Below, one piece after another: positions 1-8,492 of a DNA stretch of 64,000 nucleotides; the stretch's first letter is position 1; each line of letters begins with the position of its first letter. The position numbers were made by a program, and so were the translations under genes. Origin of the DNA: JBCCEJ01 sp039030335 (GTDB lineage: Bacteria; Pseudomonadota; Gammaproteobacteria; HK1); contig JBCCEJ010000023.1 in assembly GCA_039030335.1 (NCBI GenBank), positions 4,380-68,379 of the forward strand, written 5' to 3'. The notes beneath the pieces are model-generated. The model ran no database searches and was not told the origin of the DNA. It saw nothing but the letters and a program-made list of their open reading frames with translations.

Positions 1-183
1 GCGCACCCCACCGCCCACCAGGTAGGCCTCATGGCCCGCCTGAGTCAGTCTATAGAGCACTTTGAGTGCATGCTCGCTGATGTTCGCGCGCGATATATTG
101 TGTTCGGCGCGCGGGATGATGCGCGGGCTAATGGTCGGGCTGTCCTGACACGTCCGTGAGTTGCGGGTTGGGCCTGACGTCAT
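1..183 (-). CDS. pcnB: Poly(A) polymerase I, N-terminal part (cut by window edge)
   Basis: Translating the minus strand from the ATG at 183 gives 61 residues with no stop before the window edge. From about residue 19 they carry the conserved PcnB start: RIIPRAEHNISR, then HALKVLYRL and AYLVGGGVR, which begins the nucleotidyltransferase fold. PcnB adds 3' poly(A) tails that mark RNA for decay. The signature DxD catalytic residues lie beyond the edge. The first 18 residues are not conserved, so the exact start is uncertain; no strong ribosome binding site precedes this ATG. Identity is secure from the motif. Confidence 0.88.
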   Translation of the reverse strand, partial: MTSGPTRNSRTCQDSPTISPRIIPRAEHNISRANISEHALKVLYRLTQAGHEAYLVGGGVR

Positions 184-350
184 GGTGCAGGCGGCACCGG
201 CATCATAACAGGGCCAACTGTGGGTGGCACGATGAGCAGATTCCGGCCGCCGCCCACAGCTGAGCGCGCCGATCGAAAGGCAGATCAGGCCGCCCCACAA
301 TGGCGGCCATCGTCAATCGTGAGCGCGAGCGCCGAAAGGGTTCGGCGACC

Positions 351-974
351 TCATGCGTCCTTCGAGAGATTGACCGACGCAAGGTGGTCGATCAGTCCAT
401 CGATCCCCAGTTCGCGAACCTGATTCTTGAAGGTGCGCTTGTAAGTCTTCAGCATGCTGACGCCCGCCACGGAGATATCGTAGAGGCGCCAGCCTTGATC
501 TCCGCGGTAGAGGTAGTAGTTCATCTTCACTTCCGGCGCATCGTCGGTCAAAACCCGCGTGGGCACCATCGCGACATTGCCCGAGCGGCTGCGCCTGACA
601 TCCCCGTAGCGCAGGGTCGCACCCGCCAGCCCGCCGACGGCATGCGAGTAGGTCCTGAACATCATCTTGCGCAGTTCCGTGACGAACCGCGTGCGCTGGG
701 CCGCCGACGCGGCTTCCCAGTCTTTGCCGAGCACGCGTCGCGCAATGCGCTCGAAATCGACCACCGGTGCCACGTGACGTTCGATGAGCACGAAAACTGT
801 CTCGGGGTTCACCGTCTGGCCGGCTTCGGTCTTGCCGAGCTCAGCGCGCAGCTTGTCGGTAACGGCAGTGATTACCGCGTCCGGTGTCCCCGACGTGGAC
901 CACGCGGCCGGCGAGCAGAACATGACGCTGGAACTGATCAGGGCGACGAGCAGTGCACGGAACATCGTTGGCAT
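351..974 (-). CDS. MlaC/Ttg2D-family periplasmic phospholipid-binding protein
   Basis: About 207 residues with an N-terminal signal peptide (hydrophobic stretch, then a cleavage-like site after PAAWS). The body has the layout of the MlaC (Tol_Tol_Ttg2) family: VDFERIARRVLGKDW near the start, RTRFVTELRKMMFRTYSHA in the middle and YDISVAGVSMLKTYKRTF near the end. MlaC shuttles phospholipids between the outer membrane and the MlaFEDB inner-membrane complex. None of the other mla genes is adjacent, so this is a stand-alone paralogue. The open frame runs further upstream, but the sequence before MPTMFRALL does not look like protein, so I start there. Function is inferred from family membership. 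Confidence 0.8.
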   Translation of the reverse strand: MPTMFRALLVALISSSVMFCSPAAWSTSGTPDAVITAVTDKLRAELGKTEAGQTVNPETVFVLIERHVAPVVDFERIARRVLGKDWEAASAAQRTRFVTELRKMMFRTYSHAVGGLAGATLRYGDVRRSRSGNVAMVPTRVLTDDAPEVKMNYYLYRGDQGWRLYDISVAGVSMLKTYKRTFKNQVRELGIDGLIDHLASVNLSKDA

Positions 975-1270
975 TCTCTGTTGGGAAACTACGCGATTCA
1001 GGTTGCCTGACAACCCGGCTGCCGAACTGGCGCCGATGTGGCGCTGGAGCGAGACAAATGTGGCGATTTCATGGCCACCTAACCGGGTGGTCAGCCGCAT
1101 TTCGGACTCGGGGTGAGCGCTTGTCAACGCAATCGCGGCACGGAGGCGGCAATTTGTGACCCGCTTCACAGGCGATGCAGACACCGGCTGTGATCGGCCT
1201 GTCGTTCCAATCGGAACGGAGCCTGGCACGCAGCCGAAATGGCAAGTTCGCTGCTTCGCCGGGCGGTGCG

Positions 1271-1462
1271 TCAGCCTTTCGCGTAGCAGGCCGCGTACAC
1301 ATCACGGCCAACCGTTCCCTTGATGCGGTTGACGCCGGCCACGATGCCGTCGCGCGCAGCTTCGCACGCTGGCCGGTTGTCGAACTCCTGAAAGCGCGTG
1401 TCGGTGGCAACGCCGGTGGAAGACGTAATGATCGTGATGACAACCAGGATGTAGATTTGCAT
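1271..1462 (-). CDS. Small predicted secreted protein, unknown function
   Basis: A 63-residue reading frame on the same strand as its neighbours. It starts with a hydrophobic segment (IYILVVITIITSS) that could be a signal peptide or single membrane anchor. The rest is a short polar domain with two cysteines (PACEAAR and YAACYAKG) that could form a disulfide after export. I recall similar tiny exported proteins with a 'CEAAR' motif in proteobacterial genomes but no named function. It sits between the TusA-like gene and the MlaC-like gene. It could be a chance frame; the hydrophobic N-terminus and paired cysteines favour a real gene. Confidence 0.5.
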   Translation of the reverse strand: MQIYILVVITIITSSTGVATDTRFQEFDNRPACEAARDGIVAGVNRIKGTVGRDVYAACYAKG

Positions 1463-1564
1463 GGCGCCTGTCGCTCAGCCGAACCGGCGAACCCCTGGCC
1501 AGTTCAGGAAATGGATGAACCCGAACACGCTCCGCCAGCGGGCGGTGCCGCAACCCGGTGCGGT

Positions 1565-1813
1565 TCAGACTTTGCGCAGCAGAAACACGAACCGGCCATC
1601 TTCCTGGCCCGATGACAGAAGAACATGCCCGGTCGCGTTCGAAAACGCCTCAAAATCGTGAATGGAACCAGGGTCGGTCGCGAGGATCTTGATAACCGAC
1701 CCGGCCGCCATCGCAGCTATCGCCTTTTTGGCGCGAAGTAACGGTAGTGGACAGCTGAGCCCTGATGCATCCACCAGCTGGTCGAATTCCAAACGCCCTA
1801 CCCCTCCATGCAC
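1565..1813 (-). CDS. TusA/SirA-family sulfur carrier protein
   Basis: An 82-residue protein with the family signature VDASGLSCPLPLLRAKKAI. The cysteine (residue 21) in the CPxP motif is the persulfide carrier in TusA-like proteins. Length and the alternating strand-helix pattern fit the two-layer IF3-like fold. TusA relays sulfur from a cysteine desulfurase or rhodanese to DsrE/TusD-type acceptors. A full dsrEFHC set lies about 4 kb away on the same strand, so a functional link is plausible. The closing FVFLLRKV is typical of TusA-like paralogues. Whether this is the tRNA-thiolation TusA or a sulfur-oxidation or molybdoenzyme paralogue cannot be told from sequence alone. Confidence 0.82.
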   Translation of the reverse strand: MHGGVGRLEFDQLVDASGLSCPLPLLRAKKAIAAMAAGSVIKILATDPGSIHDFEAFSNATGHVLLSSGQEDGRFVFLLRKV

Positions 1814-2193
1814 ATCGTCGAAGACAACCGATCGGCGGAGGTTTTCGCACGCACGGAACCTTCGACCCGTGGCGCGCGATCATCACCGGGCGTTTGAGTC
1901 GGCCAGGCGCGAATAGTAGCGAAGTCGCGGGTACGATGCCCATGCCAGAAACCCGGCGCGACCAGGTTTTCCATCGCCCAACGCCGCCCGTGTCGCTCAG
2001 GCGGCCTGACTCTAACGCCTGAAACCGTGGGGCACCGACCGATGACGTCGGAATCAGACCGCCACACGGGGTTTTCGGGACCGCGCACGAAGACGGATCT
2101 CACTTATCATGCGCGCCAGTAGGCCGGAGCACCCGCCATCGGCGCCCTGCCCCCTTCTTTTTGAGCCAACGGTGAGCGCTGCGACGGTATTTC
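1814..2193. other. Gene-free divergent intergenic region
   Basis: This 380-base stretch separates the leftward TusA-like gene from rightward cysG and must hold both promoters. I see no convincing coding sequence, no RNA gene and no intrinsic terminator. A T-rich patch (CTTCTTTTTGAG) lies about 35 bases before the cysG start. No -35/-10 pair stands out enough to annotate. Confidence 0.5.
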
Positions 2194-3618
2194 ATGGATC
2201 ACTTCCCGATATTCGTGAAACTTACAGACCAGACGGTACTGGTCGTCGGCGCGGGACCCGTCGCCGCGCGCAAGGTCGGCCTGCTGATGAGCAGCGGCGC
2301 GCGGGTCGCGGTCGTGGCGCCAGCGGCAGAGGCCGGGTTGCGCGAGTTGGCCAGCCGGCGGCAGCTGACCTGGCATGCACGCGAATTCATCGATGACGAT
2401 GTTAGCGGCGCGCGCCTGGTCTTCGCGGCCACCGACAGCGCAGCGGTGAACGCGCGCGTGGCAGAGATCTGCCGCAGCCGCGAAATCCCGGTCAACGTCG
2501 TGGACCAGCCAGCCCTCGGCTCCTTCATCATGCCGTCGATCGTCGACCGCTCGCCGGTTCTCGCGGCCATTTCGACAGGAGGCAGTGCACCGACGCTCGC
2601 GCGGCTGCTGCGGGGCCGGCTCGAAGCAGCCATCCCGGCCGCTTTCGGGCAACTCGCGGCGCTGGCTCGTGAATACCGCGAACAGGTCAAAGCTGTCATT
2701 GCGCACCCTACGGCCCGCCGCCGATTCTGGGAGCAGGCATTCGATGGGGAGGTCGCCGAACTCACGTTCGCCGGACGCGAGGCCGATGCGCGCGAACGGC
2801 TTGAACAGATGCTGCACTGCCCGGCGCCTCGATCGCTCGGTGAGGTATACCTGGTCGGCGCCGGCCCCGGCGACCCGGACCTCCTGACCTTCCGGGCGAT
2901 GCGCCTGATGCAGCGTGCGGAAGTGGTGCTATACGACCGCCTGGTCAGCGAACCAGTTCTGGATCTGGTACGACGCGATGCCGAACTCGTCTACGTCGGC
3001 AAACGCCGCGGCAACCATGCGATGCATCAGCGGGCGATCAACGAGCAGCTGGTCGAACTCGCGGCTACAGGGCGCAGGGTACTGCGGCTGAAAGGCGGCG
3101 ATCCGTTCGTCTTCGGTCGGGGTGGCGAGGAGATCGATACGCTGGCCGAGCGCGGCATTCCGTTTCAGGTCGTGCCTGGCATCACGGCGGCGTCGGGGTG
3201 CGCCGCCTACGCCGGAATTCCGCTGACCCACCGGGACCATGCCCAGTCTTGCGTTTTCGTAGCCGGGCATCTGCAGGACGGCACGGTCAATCTGAACTGG
3301 CCGGCCCTGGCTCATCCCGGTCAGACTCTGGTGTTCTATATGGGACTGGTCGGCTTGCCAATCATCTGTGAGAAGCTGGTTGAACACGGCCTGGGCTCGG
3401 ACACACCCGCGGCGCTCGTGCAACGCGGAACGACGCCACAGCAGCGCGTACTCACATCAACCCTGGCGCAGCTGCCCGCCCTGGTCGAACGAGAACGCCC
3501 GCGTGCGCCAACCCTGCTGATGGTGGGTTCGGTCGTCGAACTGCACGGCAAGCTCGGGTGGTTTCAGCCCGACCGGCCCGAGTCGGGCCACCTGACCACC
3601 GGACCACAGCGCATCTGA
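2194..3618 (+). CDS. cysG: Siroheme synthase (trifunctional CysG)
   Basis: 474 residues, the usual length of the fused enzyme that converts uroporphyrinogen III to siroheme, the cofactor of assimilatory sulfite and nitrite reductases. The N-terminal half is the precorrin-2 dehydrogenase/ferrochelatase (MDHFPIFVKL, then the dinucleotide-binding GAGPVAARK at about residues 18-26). The C-terminal half, from about residue 218, is the SAM-dependent methyltransferase (VYLVGAGPGDPDLLTFRA, then RLKGGDPFVFGRGGEE). The gene faces a leftward NarX/NarL-like pair with only 14 bases between stop codons. This fits, but does not prove, a link to nitrate/nitrite metabolism. Confidence 0.97.
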   Translation: MDHFPIFVKLTDQTVLVVGAGPVAARKVGLLMSSGARVAVVAPAAEAGLRELASRRQLTWHAREFIDDDVSGARLVFAATDSAAVNARVAEICRSREIPVNVVDQPALGSFIMPSIVDRSPVLAAISTGGSAPTLARLLRGRLEAAIPAAFGQLAALAREYREQVKAVIAHPTARRRFWEQAFDGEVAELTFAGREADARERLEQMLHCPAPRSLGEVYLVGAGPGDPDLLTFRAMRLMQRAEVVLYDRLVSEPVLDLVRRDAELVYVGKRRGNHAMHQRAINEQLVELAATGRRVLRLKGGDPFVFGRGGEEIDTLAERGIPFQVVPGITAASGCAAYAGIPLTHRDHAQSCVFVAGHLQDGTVNLNWPALAHPGQTLVFYMGLVGLPIICEKLVEHGLGSDTPAALVQRGTTPQQRVLTSTLAQLPALVERERPRAPTLLMVGSVVELHGKLGWFQPDRPESGHLTTGPQRI

Positions 3619-3632
3619 ATGGTGGCGAGGCC

Positions 3633-4280
3633 TCAGTCGTCGTGTCTGCAGATCCCGGCTTCCACCGCTATCACAGCGGCCTGAACGCGGGAATGCACCT
3701 CGAGTTTGCGTAAGATCGACTTCACGTGCAGCTTGACGGTGCCGTCGGAGATACCGAGTTCCCGAGCGATCACCTTGTTGCTCTGCCCGGCAGCCAGATG
3801 GCAGAGGATCTCGGTCTCGCGCGGGGTCAGCTCGGCGAAGCGGTCGCGCCCCTCGTCCGCACCGTTGCCGCCCTGGTCGACGGCGGCAAGAGCGCCGCTG
3901 AGATCAGACGCCACGACCGTCTCGCCGGCGACGATCTGATGGAGCGACGCGACCAGCTCGTCGGGCTCCATATCTTTCAACAGGTACCCGCTGGCCCCGG
4001 CACGCAGGCATGCGACCAGATCAGTTTGGTCGCGGCTGGTCGTCAACATGACGGCCGGACAGCCGACCTTGCGCTCGCGCATGCGCCGCAGCACGTCGAG
4101 TCCCGACAGGCCCGGCATCCGCATATCGAGTAGCACGACGTCGGGACTCAGACGTTCGAGTTCCTCGAGCCCTTCGTTGCCATCGCCGAACGCCCCGCTG
4201 ACTTCCAGGCCGCGGCGTTGCAGCAGTTCCTGCACACCGCTGCGGAACAGCGTGTGATCATCGATCAGAACTATGCGCAC
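3633..4280 (-). CDS. NarL/FixJ-family response regulator
   Basis: A 215-residue regulator with two domains. The receiver has acidic residues D7/D8, phospho-acceptor D52 (VVLLDMRMPGLSG) and a lysine in YLLKDMEP. A LuxR-type helix-turn-helix follows at about residues 145-210 (LTPRETEILCHLAAGQSNKVIARELGISDGTV). Overall similarity is closest to NarL/NarP, the nitrate/nitrite-responsive regulators. The partner kinase gene lies 29 bases upstream on the same strand, so the two are probably co-transcribed. Target genes are not visible here, apart from the possible relevance of neighbouring cysG. Confidence 0.9.
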   Translation of the reverse strand: MRIVLIDDHTLFRSGVQELLQRRGLEVSGAFGDGNEGLEELERLSPDVVLLDMRMPGLSGLDVLRRMRERKVGCPAVMLTTSRDQTDLVACLRAGASGYLLKDMEPDELVASLHQIVAGETVVASDLSGALAAVDQGGNGADEGRDRFAELTPRETEILCHLAAGQSNKVIARELGISDGTVKLHVKSILRKLEVHSRVQAAVIAVEAGICRHDD

Positions 4281-4309
4281 GGTCGCCTCTCAATCCAAAG
4301 TAGTCATCA

Positions 4310-5884
4310 TCAGGCCGCCTCACTAGTCTGGCTGTCGAGCGCCGCCAGATCGAGCCTGAACTCGATACGCGTGCCCTCCTCCGGTTCACTTTCAATCGTA
4401 AGCGAACCGCCTGCACGCTGCGCACGTTCGCGCATGATCGCGAGGCCGAGATGGTCGCCCGGGTGGTCGCCCGGACGCACCGGGGTCCCTGCCTCGGACA
4501 TACCGATACCGTCGTCCTCGACGAGCACCTGCAGCAGGCCGCGCCGATTGCGCACGAGCACGCGCAGCATCTGGGCCTGACTATGCCGTCGCGCGTTCGT
4601 GAGTGCCTCGCTGACGATCCGCATGATCTGCATCTGAACTGCGGGTGACAGTTCCGGAGTCGAACCTTCGTGCTGCAGGTAGACCGCGCACGGGCCTTCG
4701 CCATGCAGCCGTTCAGTCATGTCGCGAAGCGCATCCAGCAAACCACGCCGGTCCACCGGAGCCCTGAAGTTGGCGAGCAGCTCGCGCAGTTCCACGTTGA
4801 CGTCATCGACGGCATCGCGAATCCGCGCACACTCGCGCGCCGCGTTGTCCGTCTGCCCGGCTTGCAGCGACTCCTGCAGCATCTTGGCCTGGAGGCCAAG
4901 GCTCGCGATCGTCTGTGCCAACGAATCGTGTAACTCATGCGACAGAGCGTTGCGCTCTTGCATGATGCGCAGGTTGTGGCTGCGCACTTCGGCATTGTGC
5001 TTATCGATCGCCATGCCGAGGTGCGTGCCCACACTCATGAGCAACTGCTGCATCTCCCGTTCCGGAGCCGGCATGGAAGACGCCACCAGGACCTCCAGAG
5101 ACCCCAGCAGCCGACCATCGAAACCGAGAGGTACGCTGATGAGGGTCGCGTCCTGCAACTCTGCGGGCAACGGCCAGCCGTTTGCGGATAAAGCCGGCGC
5201 GCGGTCGATGGTCACGGACTCCTGATATTCGCGCGCTGGCGGCGGACAAGCGCCAGCGCCAAACGCCGCAACGGCCGCTTCCATACCGCGTACGTCGACC
5301 AGTCGCGGCTCTTCGGGATAGCCGATAACCAGAATCGCCGCCGACGCGCCAACCATGTCCAGCAGCGGCTCGGCGGCGTGTACGATCAAAGCGTCATTGG
5401 CATCGCGGTCGGCTCCAGTGGGATGACTGAGCGCGGCCGTTACGCGGTAAAGGGTCGTCAGCGACTGGTTCCGGTGCAACAGCTGTTCGGTCTGCCCGCT
5501 GACTACGGTATCCATGTCGTTAGCGAGCCGGTCGAGCGCTTCGCTCAGCCGGTTGATGTGGAAGGCGAGCCGGCTGAAGGCATCTTCTCGCGGTGGCGAA
5601 ATGCGCGCGCTCAAATCTCCACCACACATCTGGGAGGCCCACTTGCGCAGCAGTTGCATCGGTTCCAGCAGTGTGCGGCGCACATACCACCCGTGCGCCA
5701 CGGCGACAGCGCTCCAGACGAGCGCGAAAAGGGTGGCCCACCACGCTGACAACACGCCTGCCAGACTCGCGAGCAGCGGCACCAGCACCGCCGCCGCGAT
5801 ACCCACACCGAACCAGACATAATACGGCCGGAGAACCACGCTACCGGGTCGGATTCGCTGGTTCTGCGTGTCTTCGGTTGTCAT
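4310..5884 (-). CDS. NarX-like sensor histidine kinase without periplasmic domain
   Basis: 524 residues. Two hydrophobic helices (about 22-40 and 45-66) are separated by only a few residues, so there is almost no periplasmic loop. A HAMP linker follows (about 70-122), then a GAF-like region (about 145-296). The HisKA_3 dimerisation helix carries the H-box RNALSHELHDSLAQT with the likely phospho-histidine H319. The HATPase domain has EALTNARRHSQA and EDDGIGM. Classical NarX senses nitrate in a periplasmic four-helix domain that is missing here, so the signal is probably cytoplasmic, read by the GAF domain. It is encoded directly before its response regulator. Confidence 0.9.
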   Translation of the reverse strand: MTTEDTQNQRIRPGSVVLRPYYVWFGVGIAAAVLVPLLASLAGVLSAWWATLFALVWSAVAVAHGWYVRRTLLEPMQLLRKWASQMCGGDLSARISPPREDAFSRLAFHINRLSEALDRLANDMDTVVSGQTEQLLHRNQSLTTLYRVTAALSHPTGADRDANDALIVHAAEPLLDMVGASAAILVIGYPEEPRLVDVRGMEAAVAAFGAGACPPPAREYQESVTIDRAPALSANGWPLPAELQDATLISVPLGFDGRLLGSLEVLVASSMPAPEREMQQLLMSVGTHLGMAIDKHNAEVRSHNLRIMQERNALSHELHDSLAQTIASLGLQAKMLQESLQAGQTDNAARECARIRDAVDDVNVELRELLANFRAPVDRRGLLDALRDMTERLHGEGPCAVYLQHEGSTPELSPAVQMQIMRIVSEALTNARRHSQAQMLRVLVRNRRGLLQVLVEDDGIGMSEAGTPVRPGDHPGDHLGLAIMRERAQRAGGSLTIESEPEEGTRIEFRLDLAALDSQTSEAA

Positions 5885-6051
5885 GGCTTTCTGATCGACA
5901 GCGTGCGTGAGCGCATGATCGGGCCACCTCCGGGACGTCTGGGAGCGCGTTGTTCGCTGACGGCATGCGCCGCCCTCCGCGGCGAAGTCACGACTCCTGA
6001 ATCGGCTGGCGACTTCGCGGGTTTAATTTCACGACTCACTGCAATCTGCGC

Positions 6052-6384
6052 CTAAATGCAGCCCGTGGGTTTCGGCAGACCCGCGTAGCGACAAGCCTGC
6101 TTGGCGGGGCCGTAAGGGAACAGCTGGTAGAGATACCTGCTGTTGCCCTTGTCGCGGCCGAGCCGCTTGCCGATCGCCTTGGTCAGTACCCGCACAGCCG
6201 GAGCCATCTGATACTCGTCGTAGTATTCGCGCAGAAAGTGGATGACCTCCCAGTGGTTGGCCGAGAGCTCGGTCTCGTCGTTGCTCGCCATCAGATCGGC
6301 GACGCCCGGCTCCCAGTCAGCCAGGTTCGCGAGGTAGCCCTCCTCGTCGGTATCCAGCAGCTTGCCGTTGATTTCGATGCTCAT
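6052..6384 (-). CDS. dsrC: DsrC/TusE-family sulfur-carrier protein with both C-terminal cysteines
   Basis: A 110-residue protein, the normal length for DsrC. The C-terminal arm holds two cysteines, C98 and the penultimate C109, with ten residues between them (Cx10C). That pair distinguishes true DsrC, which cycles through a trisulfide in dissimilatory sulfur metabolism, from E. coli TusE, which keeps only the last cysteine. The conserved core SANHWEVIHFLREYYDEYQMAP is present, written here as the stretch around residues 41-62. The gene is last in a leftward dsrE-dsrF-dsrH-dsrC series. dsrAB are not in the window, so it may serve tRNA 2-thiouridine formation, another sulfur-transfer pathway, or a dsr operon elsewhere. 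Confidence 0.93.
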   Translation of the reverse strand: MSIEINGKLLDTDEEGYLANLADWEPGVADLMASNDETELSANHWEVIHFLREYYDEYQMAPAVRVLTKAIGKRLGRDKGNSRYLYQLFPYGPAKQACRYAGLPKPTGCI

Positions 6385-6450
6385 TGCTCACTTCTCTGAC
6401 CTGACGTGCAGCCGACTGCCGCTGATCGGGAAGGCCCTCCGACACTGCCA

Positions 6451-6756
6451 CTATAGCCAGCTTTGAACCCGATCGTACTCGACGGCAAGCTTTACGAAGC
6501 CAGCGTAGTCGACGATACGGATATTGGGCGCGACGGCGCCGATGGCAATCCCGCGCGCGGCGAGGTCCGGTCCGAGCGCAAAAATCTCCACACCGTCGAC
6601 GCCGCCCAGGCGGTCAGCCCAGGCGCCGCCGGTGAGCGCCGCTAACACACCGTCTTCCATCAACAACAACCCGGCACCCGGCTGGATGTAGTTGAGACAA
6701 CGCGCTAGCGCGGTCCGACCATAGGGCGACTGATTGACGGTGTGAAGCGTGGCCAT
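6451..6756 (-). CDS. tusB: DsrH/TusB-family sulfur relay subunit
   Basis: A 101-residue protein matching the DsrH/TusB family. It opens with MATLHTVNQSPYG, followed by LLLMEDGVLAAL, the usual 'oxidises or displays one gene's worth of signal' region, and ends with a VQSWL tail. In the family, DsrH/TusB forms the heterohexamer DsrE2F2H2 (TusB2C2D2), which passes persulfide sulfur to DsrC/TusE. It lies 7 bases after the stop-adjacent end of the dsrF-like gene and 66 bases before dsrC, consistent with one transcript. It has the usual length and no abnormality. Confidence 0.87.
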   Translation of the reverse strand: MATLHTVNQSPYGRTALARCLNYIQPGAGLLLMEDGVLAALTGGAWADRLGGVDGVEIFALGPDLAARGIAIGAVAPNIRIVDYAGFVKLAVEYDRVQSWL

Positions 6757-6763
6757 CTGCTGC

Positions 6764-7159
6764 TCAGAAACTCAACACCACGTCCTGCGCTTCCATTAGC
6801 GCCGACAGCTCCGCGCGCGTGACGAGCCTGATCAATGGCACCTGCGGCCCGCGCGCGGCAGTCTCATCCGTCTCGATGGTGGCGTCGACCAGATCTTGCC
6901 GCGCAAGGCCGCGCGCGCTAAGCGATTCCTGTTCGACCAGCAACTGTCCAACGCCGTAGTGCGCCAGCGCGCGGATCGCGGGGGTGAAATTCTTGATCCC
7001 GATGGACGACGTGTCCTGGCCGTGCACCAACTGGAACACGCCGTCATCCAGATAGGCGACGGTGACGTTCTGGTCAAAGGCCGCGGCGGCCAGGACCGCG
7101 TCGAGACCTTCCTGCGCCACGACTGAACCGTGCGGCGCCCTGTGATGCAAAAACAGCAT
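6764..7159 (-). CDS. tusC: DsrF/TusC-family sulfur relay subunit
   Basis: 131 residues starting at MLFLHHRAPHGS. The DsrF/TusC pattern is clear: AFDQNVTVAYLDDGVFQL, then a GIKNFTPAIRALAHYGV block. The frame is open a further 12 codons upstream, but family members begin at the RMLF/KKFLF strand, so I use the internal ATG. That leaves 25 bases after the dsrE stop codon. The protein is the structural partner of DsrE and DsrH in the sulfur-transferring hexamer. Confidence 0.88.
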   Translation of the reverse strand: MLFLHHRAPHGSVVAQEGLDAVLAAAAFDQNVTVAYLDDGVFQLVHGQDTSSIGIKNFTPAIRALAHYGVGQLLVEQESLSARGLARQDLVDATIETDETAARGPQVPLIRLVTRAELSALMEAQDVVLSF

Positions 7160-7184
7160 GCGCTTGGCTGCTGGACGTCGCCGA

Positions 7185-7577
7185 TCAGGCACCAAAGGTC
7201 ACCAGCCGGTCGGTTTCTATGGCGGTTTCGATGAGTTGTCCCAAACCCGAGATGCGAAAGCCGGGCGCAAGGTTGTCACCGTCTTTGCCATGGCGCTCGG
7301 CTTCGTCCGCATCGACCACTCCACGCCGTTGAGCAGCGGCCACGCAGAGCACCAGGTCGACCCCCTGTTCCAGTGCGAGTCGTGTCCAGCGCTCGACGAT
7401 CTGCCGGTCGTCTTGTGGAGCGCTGGTCAATCGCGTGCCGTTGTTGACGCCATCGTGATAGAAGAATACGCGGTGCAGAACATGTCCGGCATCGAGGATC
7501 GCGCGGGCAAACTGATACGCCGAATCAGCGGCTTGATGCTGGTAGGGGCCGGAATTGACCAGGATGCCAAAGATCAT
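7185..7577 (-). CDS. tusD: DsrE/TusD-family sulfurtransferase subunit
   Basis: 130 residues with the family start MIFGILVNSGPYQHQAADSA and the body FYHDGVNNGTRL. The active-site cysteine is present at residue 78 (VDLVLCVAAAQRRGV), the same number as the catalytic Cys78 of TusD/DsrE. It accepts sulfur from TusA and donates it to TusE/DsrC. It is first in the leftward four-gene set, so the shared promoter should lie in the gene-free region to its right. The C-terminal GLGQLIETAIETDRLVTFG is typical. Confidence 0.9.
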   Translation of the reverse strand: MIFGILVNSGPYQHQAADSAYQFARAILDAGHVLHRVFFYHDGVNNGTRLTSAPQDDRQIVERWTRLALEQGVDLVLCVAAAQRRGVVDADEAERHGKDGDNLAPGFRISGLGQLIETAIETDRLVTFGA

Positions 7578-7952
7578 CTTCGTGACTGCGCTCCGAAGCT
7601 GTGCCTACCAGTCGGGTCACCCGGCCCTCCCGACGACGTCTGGCCACGTTTCAATATACGCTAGCGCGACCGGCGAGTATCGGCAAACGCGTTGCACGGC
7701 GCATCGAATTGGTATGTCCGATGGGACGGTGTCCTGGGCCCGTTGAAACGGCGCCGCGTGGAACGGAGCGCGATTGCAGAAGGGCCACTGCGGTACCGTC
7801 AACGGCCGTGTTTGGAGCACCGACGACCAACGGCGGGCGCAGTTCGTTGCCTTAGAGCGTTCCGGGGTTGGCAACAGTAGAATTCGAGCAGGTCTTCGGC
7901 CACCGGATAACCCGTGTGAACGAGAACCCGTCGCAGTCATCCGGAGCCCAGC
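7578..7952. other. Gene-free divergent region before dsrEFHC and the quinone reductase
   Basis: 375 bases between the leftward dsrE start and a rightward flavodoxin-fold gene. Open frames here overlap each other on both strands and none resembles a protein family. No terminator hairpin or RNA gene was seen. It presumably contains the dsrE promoter. It also marks the left edge of the accessory region that continues to about 22 kb. Confidence 0.45.
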
Positions 7953-8492
7953 ATGCGCGCACACATCGTACTCTCCCATCCTGAACCGCAGTCGTTTAAC
8001 GCGCAGCTCGCGAGCCGATCGCGGCAAACGCTGTTTGACGCGGGATGGGAAATTTCCTTCTCAGATCTCTACGCGATGGACTTCGACCCCCGGGAAAGTT
8101 CTGTGCACTATCCGCAACGCAAAGACCCGCAGGTTTTTCATGCACAGACCGAGCAGCGTCATGGGGCCCAGCACGGAGCACTGCCAGATCAGGTCGAGTA
8201 TGAAATCCAGAATCTGATGGCGTGCGATCTCGTAATCGCACATTTTCCTTTATGGTGGTTCGGAATGCCTGCCATGCTGAAAGGCTGGATGGATCGCGTC
8301 TTCGTGTACGGGCAGATGTATCGCAGCGAGGTGCGCTACGACCGCGGAGTCTGCACCGGCAAACGAGCGCTGGTGTGCGTGACTACTGGGGCAAGCCGCG
8401 AATCCTGCGCTCCGAACGGGCGGGAAGGCGACACGCAGATGCATCTTGCCTTTATGTCTGACATCGCATCCGACAGGTCCACCGTCATTTAG
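7953..8492 (+). CDS. NAD(P)H:quinone oxidoreductase (flavodoxin-like), C-terminally truncated
   Basis: 179 residues clearly homologous to the NQO1/MdaB flavodoxin-like family: MRAHIVLSHPEPQSFNAQL (FMN-binding start), DLVIAHFPLWWFGMPAMLKGW (substrate pocket) and CVTTGASRESCAPNGREGDTQ. Family members continue for another 60-80 residues with a helix-strand segment such as 'LWPIHYTLRYVGF'. Here the homology stops at about residue 165 and a short unrelated tail ends in TAG. None of the other frames up to the next gene restores a good match, so the 3' end looks eroded or frameshifted. The protein is probably non-functional, although the FMN-binding half is intact. Confidence 0.7.
   Translation: MRAHIVLSHPEPQSFNAQLASRSRQTLFDAGWEISFSDLYAMDFDPRESSVHYPQRKDPQVFHAQTEQRHGAQHGALPDQVEYEIQNLMACDLVIAHFPLWWFGMPAMLKGWMDRVFVYGQMYRSEVRYDRGVCTGKRALVCVTTGASRESCAPNGREGDTQMHLAFMSDIASDRSTVI

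Noticed and set aside
8458..8492. Possible recoded stop at the end of the quinone reductase
   Set aside because: The stop is TAG, not TGA, and the codons beyond it do not restore family similarity.
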